DNA from: Gryganskiella cystojenkinii
Lineage: Eukaryota; Mortierellomycota; Mortierellomycetes; Mortierellales; Mortierellaceae
NCBI GenBank assembly: GCA_015852425.1
Contig: JAAAIG010000133.1
Span: 1-56,195 of the forward strand
Length of the DNA: 56,195 nucleotides
Direction of reading: 5' to 3'
Part shown: in pieces, positions 1 to 11,916 of the stretch
Position numbering within the stretch: the first letter of the stretch is position 1
Layout of the letters: each line of letters starts with the position of its first letter
Notes under the pieces: generated by a model
Seen by the model: only the letters and a program-made list of their open reading frames with translations
Database searches by the model: none
Told to the model about the DNA's origin: nothing
Position numbers and translations under genes: made by a program

Positions 1-322
1 TCAGGTATCTGAGGTTACCGAATATGAAAAATAGAGTAAGTCCTGCCATGCCTCCTGCACAGCATGCGCTGAGTAGAGATCGCAAGAGTGCTGGAAGTCC
101 ATGGAACAAGAGTAGAATTAACGCTATCAAAAGGAGAACAGGCGTGTGTTTACGATAGCTTGAGCGCAGACCCCTGTCGAAACCCTCATCTTGCTCATTC
201 CGTGAGAGGTAGAAGTGCAAGCCTCCGGTGGTGAGGTAAAACACCAAGAACCACCACATGACAACCTCCCAATAGTTGTCTAGAGGGATCTCCTCGGCAT
301 CAAGGCGCTCCTGGATCATCAT
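1..322 (-). CDS. Hypothetical membrane protein, 3' end cut by window edge
   Basis: Reading the minus strand from tandem ATG codons (322-317), the frame stays open for 107 codons up to the window edge, so the C-terminus is missing. The start MMIQERLDAEEIPLDNYWE is followed by a hydrophobic span (VVMWWFLVFYLTTGG, about residues 20-34). A charged loop with NEQDEGFDRGLRSSYRKH comes next, then two close hydrophobic spans (about 65-80 and 84-104). It looks like a small polytopic membrane protein. A TATATA element lies about 30 nt upstream of the start, near 351-358. I do not recognise the family. The right end could also be an exon boundary rather than continuing sequence. Confidence 0.6.
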   Translation of the reverse strand, partial: MMIQERLDAEEIPLDNYWEVVMWWFLVFYLTTGGLHFYLSRNEQDEGFDRGLRSSYRKHTPVLLLIALILLLFHGLPALLRSLLSACCAGGMAGLTLFFIFGNLRYL

Positions 323-939
323 AGCAAAGTTGGTTGGATGAGTGAAGATGCGTATATAGGCCGTATGAGTACAGGAAAGAGCGGAGGAAGATGGGAGGAG
401 GGACGCTCCCTTTTATAGTGCACCGTGGAAAGTCCTTTCCACAAAAGTCTTCGCCCCACTTCCTTTCCAGACAGAGCGACCAACTTTTACTTGAAAAGGG
501 CTAAAGAAGCAGGGATTGAAGAGTCGACGCTCGGGGACCACTGAAGTTTTCGCCCAGTTCCCATGATATTCTCTTTGTGCAACGCTCATGACTGGTCCTA
601 TTTGTAAAAGAGATGGCAAAACAAGCCTTGGCGTCTTCGCGATGAAATAAAGATGGCCTTCTTGACTTACTCGTTTATCCCTTCACGCTGCATCTTTTTC
701 TGCCAGTTTTTTTTTTGTTTGTTTATCCTGCGAGCGAGGTTTGTTGGCTGTTGGGCTGTTGTGTTTGCGTCGACTGGTCTACTTCGCCACCTGCCATTTG
801 CGTTCGCTGATGCGAACATAGCAACTCTCTTCTCTTCCCTGCTTCCCAGCCCCATCCGCAACTGCTCTTTCTTCTCTCCTGTTTGTACCATTCGTTCTTT
901 CTTTTTGCCTTCCTTCCTCTCAACCAAAGGATATTTTCA
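323..939. other. Intergenic, divergent promoter region
   Basis: This lies between two divergently read genes and must hold both promoters. It has a TATA-like element near 351-358 for the left gene and pyrimidine-rich stretches (about 690-720, 840-920) before the right gene. Short open frames on both strands have no coding character. I see no RNA gene. Confidence 0.5.
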
Positions 940-1570
940 ATGTTAGACATGCTCAGCTTTTGGCCTATCAAGGCCATTGGCTCGTTATTAATTGGAGCCT
1001 GCCTGGGCGAATTCTTCGGGTTCTGCATGCGGTATCCCCTCTTCGATTCAATTTTCGTCCTGGTAAACGCAGGGTTATCTCTTTACCTCTACACCCAGCT
1101 CAACACGGGGGCGTTTTCTACTGATGGTGAGTGAAGATTGTGTTTGAAAGAAGGGCGTTCGGATGGATGCCATTTGGTTTCAAAATGTCAACCTTTGCTG
1201 ATTGGTGAGTGCGCTGTTCTGCTCTGGCATTCGCCACAAAAAAAAAGACGCCCAGAAGATCTTCTTCGTGATGACCACGAGTTAAGTCGCCGTAGTCCAA
1301 TTCTCGACCTTTGAGATATCTGAACGTCTAAAAAAGAAGCAACCCCTCTATGTCGCCAGAGTTATGATCGGGATCTACCTCCTTGGCATCTTCGCTTTTG
1401 CGGTATTGACTGAGAACGCAAATCTGTGGCGCCAGTTTGCTGCGATACCGTTGAAAACACTGGCACTACAGCTTGTGTTTGCTTGTTGGAGAATCCATAG
1501 TGTTTTAACATACGTGCATGAAGAATCTGAACGCGAAAGAGAACTCTCGAAGAAAGGGCCTGGGTGTTAG
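940..1570 (+). CDS. Small four-span membrane protein, unknown family
   Basis: Two exons, 940-1126 and 1296-1570, joined across a 169-nt intron with donor GTGAGT and acceptor TAG. The phase-1 junction closes in frame and gives 153 residues. The protein has four hydrophobic segments, at about residues 7-26, 32-52, 90-107 and 120-136. A charged loop (ERLKKKQPLYVARV) separates the two pairs, and the tail is charged and helical (HEESERERELSKK). Without the intron the first exon would stop after 64 codons, so splicing is well supported. I cannot assign a family or function. It could be an ER or vacuolar membrane protein specific to this fungal lineage. It ends about 590 nt from the convergent nucleoporin gene. 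Confidence 0.6.
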
Positions 1571-2160
1571 AGGAAGGAATTGAGGTAAGGAGAAACATAA
1601 TGGAAATAGTTTTGTTATCATGGAGTTCTATCTTCTAATGACATAGTCTTTTATAGGTAATGAGACTGGGACAAGGCGAACAAGGAACGGATCCGTAGGC
1701 AGAAACGAAAGAAGGGTTATCCGGACGTGTGGCCGAGTAGGGCCTGGATCATGGACTCCACGAGGATGAAGAGAAAGAACAAAGGAAGGAGAAGAGTGAT
1801 GAGAGATTCGCTGGGATCGGGTCCAGAGTGTAATATGATATAGTCTATTCAAGGAAGAATGAGCAAGAAGGTCTAGATTACCGGCCTGAATGTTATGCAG
1901 ACTGAGCAACAAGGAAAGTGGATGCTATGTAGTACAGTGCAAAGAAGGCCACAGGCGTTTACAGATCGAATGAAGAATGCGGAGGATGAAGAGGAAGATT
2001 ACTTGGAGGACTCTTATGCTGGCTGTAGACTTGGTGGTCTCCGTGATCATGTACAATAAAGAGTCGAAATACAGTAAAGTGCCAGTGACGAGCACACTTT
2101 CAGCTCTTTAATATCTATCTATTCAGCATGATCCAGAGCGATGCTTGGAGCTTAAGAAGG
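1571..2160. other. Intergenic, convergent 3' regions
   Basis: Stretch between the stops of two convergent genes. A GTAAGG at about 1585 and a TTATAG at about 1657 could form an intron in the 3' untranslated region of the upstream gene. No frame here has the composition of a real gene. Confidence 0.4.
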
Positions 2161-5100
2161 TCACTGGTCGTCATCGTCCAGGTCGGTCACCGCAACTTCG
2201 GAGACCATCCGCCTAGCATCAGCACTGCTTCCGGTGGTCCCTTCTCCCTTATCGCCTGCGATCTGCTCCGCGATGGGGTCCTCATCTTCAGAAAGGAGCC
2301 AGTTCAAGTCCAGACCCTGAAGACTTTTCTTGGCCGCCTCGGTGACCTGAAGTAATGACAGCAACACGGCATGATCCGATTGTGATGTTGAGGAAGCTGG
2401 AGCCGCCGTCGAACCGTCTTCGACTTTATCTGAAGATCCTTCTGTCTTGCTGTCCTCTCGGGAACGCAACTCCTGCGCCGTCGAGCCAGAGACCAGCGTT
2501 GAAAACGGTGCCCTCTTGTTCGCAGACTTTAAAGACTGCTCTGACTGCTGCGGCTGGCGCTGTTCCAGTTCCAAGATCGTCCGTTGAGTCTCGGGAAGGA
2601 CCAACAGCAGGTTATCGATCAAGACTTGTCGTTTTTGACTCCTGCTCAAGTGTTGTTGACCTTGCTGTTGTTGAGAGTTTTGGCCGCTTTGTTGTTTTTG
2701 TTGTCTTGAGTTTCGGCGTTCTAGCGCGTCTCGATGAAACTTTTCCGTTTCTTCCTTTTCGAGTTCGATTTCCAATAGTGCTTGGTGCATCCGGATCGCT
2801 TCCATGTACCGTGAGTGGTTGACATAGTACATGATCAAGAATTCTTGCCCAATCTCGCGTGTAAGCCCTGAATGTCCCTCGCAATAACGGATAAACATCT
2901 CCTCCTCTTGATTCGTAAATGTCACCAATGACAGTAGAGAAATTGCCTTTCTGTTGGGTTTGCCTGGAGAATTGAGATAAAAAGACAATGATGAGAAGTA
3001 AGCGCACGTTAACAAGGTGTGTTGGTAGACTCATTAAAGGAGGGGGCAAAAAAAAAGACTAACACATCGCGCTTACCGAGAAAGCAATAATCCAGTAGTG
3101 TGGTAAAGAGTCTTTGCCTCCGTTCCTTGGAATCAATGGTTCTCTTGGCCCGCTGAAAGTAGAAAGCCTCCGAGAAATCCGAATCCAACAGCGCCTTCAT
3201 CTTGAGCTCCACGAACCGCTCCGTCTGCAAGTCCAAGTTGGCAGCGACGATAAACTCTCTGGCAAGTGCAGGCGATCCATGCTCATAAATCGTCTCGACA
3301 ACTTCCTCGATCCAATCGACTGTCAATCCAGGCCTTGACAAGTACAGGACAGCGTTCTAATCGAATATGGACAAGCAAAAATGGAAAGGTCAAAACACCA
3401 CCAAAATGATGAACAATCGCAACAACACATATGAAGAAAAATTGTGTACCTTGAACTCAAAGTGATCCAACGCCCAGAATCCGTTCATGAGGTCGACAAA
3501 TTTGGGTGGGATCATGTACTCTCTCAGGAACTGCTCGCTCGCATCCCCATGTTGATTCTTGAGTAAGTAGTAGGCGAGACAATTCCGGTTGTCGGATCCG
3601 AGGTTACCGTTGAAATAAATGTTGGTCCAGAGGTTCTTTTGCTGAGCATGGTTCCTGGGAGGGTATAATACGCCGACTATGTCGAGGTCAAAAGGTTAGA
3701 AGAAGAAAAGGTCATTTGAGTGTTGATTCTATTATATGTGAATGAGAATAAGCGCAAATCTGGTGACAAGTGGAAGCTCTTACCATCGAGATCCACAAAT
3801 TCCAAGAGTCGGTCATAAAACAGTTTACCACCCAACTGTTTCCTGCGTTGCTCAACATCCACCACTTCAGCGTCAGTGAATCCAAACTTGCCACCACGAT
3901 CCTGGAAGAAATCGCCATATATCGGAACAAGATCTCTGTTCGAGCCCAGGCCTTCCCTTTCCTTGGCAGAAGTCGCAGCGTTCGCAATACTGTTTTCCTC
4001 AGCCCATTCAGATTCCCGTCGATTCCATTCAATATCCGCGGCATGCACGTACGTGACCAACTTGCTCAGGTAAAGAACCATAAGCTCATACGAGTTTGTC
4101 AATGGACTGATATCCAGGAGAGTTCCACCCTCGATCGCCGTCATCTCGACTACATCCAATTTTTGAACATCCTTGTGAACGATCTGGACCGTGGTCAGGT
4201 TCGATCGCAGGGGCGCGCCACTGACTTGAATCGAGAATGCGCAATGGATCCGAAGTCCGTTCGCATCTTCTGAGATTGTGGCTGCCAGGGTCTTTCCTCC
4301 TGTTGCGACCTCGCCCTCCATCATCGGTGGTTGAACGTATCCCAGGAGACGGTAATCAGATTTTTGAAGACGGAGGTAGTAGATCGTAATGGTCGGGCAT
4401 TCACTGGCGCTGCTGTTACTAGTCTCCCTTTCCTTTTCCTGCTGCTGTTGTGGAACTGTGCCTGGCAAAACACCCTGACCAACTGCCAACAACGCCAAAG
4501 ACTCATCCTTGGTCGGCTCGAGTGTGATACTGGTGATGGGCAGGTTTTTGGAATGGAGGTCCTCGAGTGCCATTTGAATCTGCATCCATTGCTTCTCGTG
4601 CGCGCCATCATATCGAATCACAAAGACTTGTCCTTCGGAGGTTCCAGCGACGATGACAGGGATAGATCCGGCGTTTTGGTTCGACATAGTGGCAAAAGAG
4701 GTGACCTATTTTTGTTTTTAAGAACAGAGACAAGGTGGCCATATATGAGTCTGGTGTGATCACTCCCTAATATCCATTGACTTTGGAATGAAGTGTGGTA
4801 CTCACAGAACCATTGTGCACGCAGATTTCGTGCTCGGGATCCTTGAGAAGAGAAAGTAAACAAAAAAAGTCAGATATTATTTTTTCTCTCGACCTCGTTT
4901 AAACAACAAATATCATGCATCCCCGTCGGTATTACCTTGGCACAAGTGACTTGGCCTGTCAATGAGACTGTAAACTTGTAGATGGCGACCCAGCCGTTGC
5001 GGTGTCCGAGAACGAGAAGCTGTCTCCGGTTGCCCTGGATGCTGACACGACTCGGTGACGAGGGAGTATCCTCGACCTCTTGCTGATGATGGTGATGCAT

Positions 5101-5936
5101 ATCCTCCTCGTCATCATCCAGATCCATCGAAGACGTCGAAGCCCGGCCTGTTCCATTGGAGTTGTCGCCCTGTGCATGAGGAGGTTGAAATGATCGGGAA
5201 TGAGATCCGTTTCGGGTTAGTGGTCGTCCAGTTTGATAATGGGAAGGGTATGTGGGTGTTGTGGGTGAGGATGTGGAGGGAAAGATAGTTCCTGTGCCCG
5301 GATTGTAAGTAGCAGTCGGAGAGGAGAAGGAGGGGGAAAAGAACGACGAATTGGGGCTGCTGCTGTTGCTGTTACTGCTACTGAAGCTACCCCAAGACTT
5401 TACTAAACGATGGCTCACCCTGATAGCTTGCTGGGCTGTGACGGTGACGGCAGTCAAGAGTCTGGGTGGGGAGACGAGCAATTGGAGTTGGAGCGTCAAC
5501 AGGTTCCAGATAAAGACATGATCCCGATCCTCCTGTGTTTCCCTGACGACAAAGACCAGTGTGTGGTATTCGCCAACGTACGCGTCCTGTACGTTGACAA
5601 TGTGGATCTATTACAAGTTATTATTGTCACGTAAGAGTCGATTAGTTGTGAGTATCAATGATAATATAGCAAAGTTCCAAGAATTTAAAAGTAAAGGCTT
5701 ACCTCCTCTCCACGGAGCAAGTGCTTGAAGCGTAGTTTGATATCTGAGGCCGAGAGTGAGGCAAAGACCTTGTCCTGACACGTAAAGATGTCGCGCACCT
5801 CGATGAATGTGTAGTCGTAGCGGTAGAACCAGAGTGCATCAGCAGCTTTCGAACCGACAAAGGCAGCACCATGGTAGTTGTGGTCCTCGGGGTAGAACTC
5901 GTGCGCGACGGGTCTGAATTCCGTGACGAGGGTCAT
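2161..5936 (-). CDS. ELYS-like nuclear pore protein
   Basis: Seven exons on the minus strand: 5703-5936, 4936-5586, 4806-4841 (12 codons), 3784-4705, 3450-3676, 3077-3356 and 2161-2963. All phases join, giving 1,050 residues. Residues 1 to about 600 look like a beta-propeller with WD-like blades (for example LVLGHRNGWVAIYKF and VIVAGTSEGQVFVIRYDG), interrupted by a Ser/Thr-rich loop and a DDDEED stretch. Residues about 630-860 carry the ELYS alpha-helical domain signature: LAYYLLKNQHGD, then IPPKFVDLMNGFWALDHF, then a run of helical pairs ending in AFYFQRAK. The tail is a Gln-rich coiled coil and an acidic end (DLDDDDQ). ELYS/Mel-28 docks the Nup107 (Y) complex on chromatin and at the nuclear pore. 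The animal AT-hook tail is not evident here. HOS1-type proteins share the domain, but the propeller favours ELYS. Confidence 0.82.
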
Positions 5937-6713
5937 TGGCAGAACCTTTGAAATAAGGTGAATTGAATTTGGTTGATTGATTGATTGGCTGATTGATTAG
6001 GGAAGGTGAAAAAAGAGATCGAATGTCTTTCAGACTTATTTATCTTAAGGGTGTGAAATCAGATTCAGGAACAGAAAAGAAACGCGTGGAGGAACAACAC
6101 AAGTGGGAATCGCGAACTTGAGGTGGTTCCCTATCCGTGATGGCTAACGCTTGACTACTGCCTCTTGAAGTAGTCCCAGGCATCGAAGAACTCGCAGTGA
6201 TAGTAGTTAGTAAGAAGTGAGTAGGTATCGCAGTCACCCACGTTTTCACAGTATTGACGATGGCGACCACCCAAGAAAGTGACAGCCCAAACCTTGGAGG
6301 GGCGCGATTCCTCCTTTTCCCAGCGACGTCCGCACCCAATCAGAACGGAAAAAAATCATTCATTCAGCCCTCTTTGTCCAAACCTTCTCGACTGCCGATA
6401 AAAAGCGATAGCGTGTCCCTCTCTCTCTCTTTCTCCAACATCGGCACACACACGACCATTTTTTTTACCGGTCGCGTTCACCTTTATCTGTTTACTCATT
6501 CTCTCATTCATCTCTTTCTTCCTCTTCATTCTCCCCACCGTCGTTTCTGTTCCCTCCACCTCCCCTAGAGCTCACCTTTGTTTTTCCTTCTGTGCTCATT
6601 CGTCCTCTATTATTTTTTTCAATCCGAGGGATCGAACAAAGGAAACGCCACGCAGCAACACGATTCTCTCGCCCCTTCCCTGCCTTCACTACATTTCATA
6701 CCTGAACAAAAGT
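5937..6713. other. Bidirectional promoter region (nucleoporin / TVP38)
   Basis: Intergenic stretch between divergent starts. It contains a GATTGATTGATTGG-type run at about 5973-5998, close to the nucleoporin start. Long CT-rich tracts at about 6418-6440 and 6495-6600 precede the TVP38 start, as expected for fungal 5' leaders. No gene seen. Confidence 0.5.
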
Positions 6714-9242
6714 ATGAACATCATTCTACCGTCCTCCAGCGGGGACAGCAATCTCTTGGCCGCTGTGCCTCTTCTACCCACCGGCCCACTCTCAGCCTCG
6801 CACCGGGCTAGTCACGGACACAGTCGAAGTCTCAGTCATAGTCAACGCGCCCGACAGTCACCAGCAACAGGACCATCTTCTTCATCCTCCCCAACCTCAA
6901 CATCCTCTTCAACTTCTTTAGGAACCTCAGGAGCAGCTTCGTCATCATCATCATCGATAGGATCGGGCTTAACCTCGATCCCCTTACGACTGATTCAATA
7001 TGGTCTATCAATCCTACTCCGGATCCGCGCTAGACTCCCAGAACCCGTCCGACCCTGGTTCTGGGTCGGGCTTTGGCTTATGTTCGCCTTAGTCTCGGTC
7101 GCCATCTTTGCCGGGTTCCACACCAAAATCTTTGAGCTCTTGGAGGCCATGGCGACTTTTATCAAGAGCCTTGGACGAGCGTATGTGATATTTCTATGAG
7201 TTCAATTGATTCAATGACCTCAGGACATGCTACAAAACCCTGTCAGCAAGATATGTTGCAACTGCCTTCGCTGGGCTGACTCTAGTTGCCAGGTTGGACG
7301 CCACCTGGATATGTTGAAGACAGCACATGTCGACCCTGACAACTCTTCTTCTGATTTTTTGCGCTGTATTCACAATCGATGAAAAGAGCGCAGACAACGG
7401 CGTGCATGCGACCACTGGGAGACGAGACAAAATATTTACCCCCCCCCCCCCTCCCCGTCTTGTCCTGGAACTGGGCGACTAAAACCTAACTCCTGCATGT
7501 CTCGGCTTTTCTTCCTCTCCCTCTCTTTCACGCTTCCCTTTCTCAATAGTGGTCCTCCTATCATCATGGTATGTCTCTTCTTGACTGCGTTCCCCCCGAT
7601 CTTTGGATACTCGTCTTTGGTCACCATGTCTGGTAAGAAATGGAAACAACTCAACAGCCCAGCGGACTTGGTGCTGAAAAAAGGAAATAATTTCAAAAAA
7701 GCAGACGCATGTGGACATAAAAAAACAGGCTCTGGAATTACCCTTTCTGAGAAAGAAATATGTGAGGGTGGGGTTCCCAGGGATACCCGCCCAGATGAGA
7801 GCCATGTAGCAGACCACCCATATTGAGAAAAAAGAGAACCTAAAGCCCTTTTTTTTGTATTTGTTATTCGCTTTTGGCATATTTTTAGGATACGTCTATG
7901 GATTCAAGTTTGGGCTGTTTATCGCCTACACCTCGGCGTTGCTTGGATCGATCGTCTGCTTCTATCTCTGCAGGAAATGGTTCAAGGTCCAGGTGCGATC
8001 GTTGATGGCCAAGAAGCCGAGTCTGAAATCTGTGGTTAAGGCTGTTGAAAAGCGAGGGTTCAAGGTATGAGAGAACATTATCGAGTACAAATGTTTATTA
8101 TATTTTTGTTACTTACCTTACCCTAACGTTCTTCGGTAAATGAACTGAAAATCTAGTTGATGATCTTGATCCGTTTGGCGCCTTACCCTTTCAATGTCAT
8201 GAACGCCCTCCTCTCAGCCACACACATCCCGCTCTCGACTTTCACTCTCGCAACAGCCCTCTCATTATCCAAATTGGCACTTCACGTCTATATCGGATCA
8301 ACACTTTCATCCCTCGCGGTATTGCCACCTGACGAAGGGACCGAACCTTCGGAACCATTGTTGCCCGGCACAGACTCACACGGAAGGAACCTCAAGATCG
8401 TGGTCATGGCCATCAGTATGATTCTCGGTATTGCTGTCGGGGCCTACGTCTGGATGGTCGCCAAACGAGAGATCGCAGCCAGTGAGGGGATCAGAATTGA
8501 GCGTCGTCGGAAACGCCGGGAGAGTATGCGACAGAGTCGATTGTTTGCGAGGGCCAACGCGAATGCCGTCGCTACCGCCGTAGATGGAACGCATCGGGGT
8601 CAGATGATAGCCAGGCTGGGATCTGGAGATGCGCTGTTCAATACCCATCAGCAACAACAACAGCAGCAGCATGGCGCCACACCAATTATGGATCTGTCAG
8701 GGTCGGATTACGTCGGCTCGGCTACTTTCTCGATCAATGCCGGCTATCAGGACGAGGAGGATGTCGCGGAAGACCAAGGATTGGTCCAAAGTGGGCCCGT
8801 AGGACGTCACAGTCGAACACCCTCGGTGGTAGCGAGGTCGCCCACTTCTCCATCGTTCCAGTCTCATGTGAACTCTCATGCACATTTGGAGTATGGAACC
8901 GACTCTGATGATTCCGAGTTCCTTGATGACTACGATGATGATGACGACGACTTTAGTGATATGGAGCGTGGAGGCGACGACCAAGATGGTACTCATGCCA
9001 TGAATATGACAAGTCCACTCCCACCTTACCCAGGAGACATGCAGAGGACCAACTCTGGAATAGGAGCAGGTGGAGGCTCATGGCAAGGGAGTAGCAATAA
9101 CGCAACAGAGATGTCTGTGAGGCATCCATCCCCACAACCTCGCGTGTCATCCTCACCCTCCATATCACATCCTCGGCCGCACAATGCCAGTTTAGGCTGG
9201 TTTTCTCAAAACGGTGTAGACATTAGCGATCGAGGGTGGTAG
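6714..9242 (+). CDS. TVP38: TVP38/TMEM64-type Golgi membrane protein (VTT/DedA domain)
   Basis: Four exons: 6714-7180, 7550-7632, 7889-8064 and 8157-9242, in frame, 603 residues. The N-terminus is Ser-rich and disordered to about residue 80, then comes a transmembrane segment (WFWVGLWLMFALVSVAIFAG). The VTT (SNARE-associated) core follows: CLFLTAFPPIFGYSSL, GYVYGFKFGLFIAYTSALLG, then RLAPYPFNVMNALLSATHI and SLSKLALHVYIGSTL. These are the re-entrant-loop motifs of the Tvp38/TMEM64/DedA family. They act in Golgi and ER membranes in vesicle trafficking, and related members scramble lipids. A further TM follows (VVMAISMILGIAVGAYVWMV). The tail of about 250 residues is disordered with an acidic run (DDYDDDDDDFSDME). 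Yeast Tvp38 is about 337 residues, so both ends are extended here. It converges on MDJ1 with 264 nt between stops. Confidence 0.88.
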
Positions 9243-9506
9243 AAAAGACATTAATTTCCCTTTTACTAGACATCTTTTAAAAAACATCAAGTTAATCCTC
9301 CTTCGCGGCCATGACATCTTTTTTTTTTCTTTGGCTTATTCGCTTCTTTTTAATTAAGATGAAAAATGCAAGAAATGTTTGCGTGCGGAGGAAAATTCTG
9401 TGGGATATCTGACGATAGCCACGATACCTGAGAACTCCTTCGTCGCCTGTCTATGTTAGATTGGTGAGTGTATTTTTTGCCTTGTAAAGTTGCGCGGCGG
9501 CTTGTT

Positions 9507-11916
9507 CTACTTGGTTTCGTCCTTCTTGGTGTCATCCTTTTTGGGATCGTCGTGGTGGAGCTTATCCTTCAAGCGGTCAAATGTAGATTTGAAGAATCCT
9601 CCCGAGGACTCATCCTTTTTCGTATCCTTGCTATTTGATGACGACGACGAAGATGACGACGACGAAGTTGATGAAGATGAAGAGGACGAAGAAGAGGACG
9701 AAGACGTTCCAGGGAAGGTGATATCCGCATACTTTTCCAAGATTTCACGCTGAGTCTTGGAAAGAGACCTGGGCAAGGCAACCTTGAGGGTCACAAACTG
9801 ATCGCCCTTATCGGATCGATTCAATCGCTGAATACCCCTCTTAGCCAAACGACTGACATCGTTGGGTTGCGTACCCGAGGGCACCTTCAACTCGACATCG
9901 CCATCCACTGTGGGAATCTTAACAGTGCCACCCAGAACTGCCGTCGTGAACGGGATCGTGGTCTCAGTGTAGACATCGGCTCCTTGACGCTTAAAGAAGG
10001 GCGAGGGCTTGACTTTCAGACGCACAAACAAATCTCCGGCCTTGCCTTCTCCCTGAACAGGCGCATTGCCCTTGCCTCCCAAACGAATACGAACGCCCTC
10101 ATCTGCGCCTATTGAGGATATCAAAAAAGGAAGGTGGATTGTTAGATCACACATAGAGCACAACGTGGTGGAAATGGAAATGATGACCGGGTCTTTCTCT
10201 TACCTGGAGGGACATGAACATCCACAGTTTCGTGCACACGAACTCGGCCGACTCCTCCGCAGGTATTACATTCCTTGCCCTTTTGCAACATGGTGCCGAC
10301 ACCACCACAGGCTTGACAAGGCGCCGACATGTGGAATCCTTGCAACAAAATCTTTTGTTGACCGGTTCCATGACAGACTTTACAGGTATCGGGGGCTTTA
10401 CCGTTCTTGGTACCGTGTCCATGACAGGGCTCACAAGAACGGATGGGATCCACAAACACTTTTTTCGACGATCCCTTGACCGCGTCCATGAAATCGATCA
10501 CCAGTGGTACCTACATGGAACAATTGAATATAAGCGTTAGGATCTGCATTAGGTTTTTTTGAGCGTGGTGTCTCGCTAGTTATCCTTTTATCCAAGACAG
10601 AATGTTACTTTGTTTTTACCTCAAGATCCTCGCCAACACTTGAAAATCCTGAAGAACGCCCTCCACGGGGACCACCAAATCCACCGCCAAAGAAGTCAAA
10701 CACATCCTCAAAGTTGCCAAAACCTCCAGCGCCACCGGGGAATCCTCCAGGGAATCCACCAGGGAAACCTCCAGCTCCATGAGGAGAGTTGCCTGAATAG
10801 TAATTGACAGAGAGAAAAAGATTAGATTAAAGTACATCGACCTCGTATTTGTTTTCAAGATCACTCTGTTCCCGAAGAGAAAAAGAACCCTCTTCCTTAC
10901 CATTGAATCCAGCATGACCAAACTCGTCGTATTGAGCCTTCTTTTGTTCGTCCGAGAGAATCTCGTATGCCTCCTGAATCTGTACAAATTTTTCACGCGC
11001 CGCTGGGTCCTTGTTCGTGTCGGGATGGTATTGTTTGGCAAGCTATAAAAGGAGGAAGATGGCATACAGGACAATAGCACCACGTTTTTAGTGGCCGATC
11101 GATGGCGCCTCGTTGTTGTAGTCGTCCATTGGACTCGTTCAGAACACTCTTATTACCTGATAGTAGGCCTTCTTGATCTCGGATTGGGAAGCACTCTTTT
11201 TCACTCCAAGAAGCGTATAAGGATCCTGCTGGCTAGCGGACGTAGGAGCTATATACAACGAAATGTTAACAAATAGAGAGTAATGGATTGGAAGATGTTG
11301 AGTCACCCTGTTGCTTCGATACTGATACTCTTTGCATGCTTCAAGTCCTGTCAATGATCATAATCTGAACGTGGCATCGTCCTGAACCCAGCGCAATGTA
11401 CCTGAAGCATGAAAGTGACGCTATTTCAATCATAATAGATATAATCGATGCATTTGGTTAGTTTCCCCATGATCGATCTTCCTGCCCGTGTCATAGTAAC
11501 AGATCAGGATTAGGTGAACAAATCCGTGAAAAAAAGAAGAATAAACCCGCACCTGTTGAGCAAAGACCGAAGGAGCACATCCTATAGCTTGACCATACCC
11601 TAGGTTTCCACAAACGTAAGTATATAAAATAACCAGAAGGTTAGCAAACGATCTCGATCTGGAATCCCGGATCGACGAAAGTGGAAGAACGGGCCTCTCG
11701 GAGAAAAAAAAATCGACAAGAACGTTCATATCGATCTTGTGGCGTATCATTATGATTACCCTTGAGAGTGCTGGTGATCTGAGGGGAATTGAGACCAACT
11801 CTCTTCAATCCCAGGGCTGAAAAGCGCCTAGGAACACCGAGGGAACCCGAGGCGAGTCTGGAAGTAGAAGCGGTGCATCGGGATCCGATGCGGAGAACCG
11901 AGCTTGTAGTCGACAT
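9507..11916 (-). CDS. MDJ1: Mitochondrial Hsp40 co-chaperone Mdj1
   Basis: Eight exons on the minus strand: 11760-11916, 11553-11581 (29 nt), 11402-11420 (19 nt), 11157-11248, 10901-11042, 10620-10792, 10204-10510 and 9507-10108, giving 506 residues. An Arg/Ser-rich presequence ends in FAQQRHFHAS, a typical matrix-targeting cleavage region. The J domain starts [14 protein letters not shown] and has QYHPDTNKD, so the HPD needed to stimulate Hsp70 ATPase is present. A Gly/Phe-rich region ([12 protein letters not shown]) and a zinc domain with four CxxCxGxG-type motifs ([32 protein letters not shown]) follow, then the peptide-binding beta domains. The protein partners mitochondrial Hsp70 in matrix folding. 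Its end carries a pure Ser tract and a Lys/Asp-rich tail, not typical of Mdj1. The two micro-exons are my inference from phase and fit. Confidence 0.9.
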
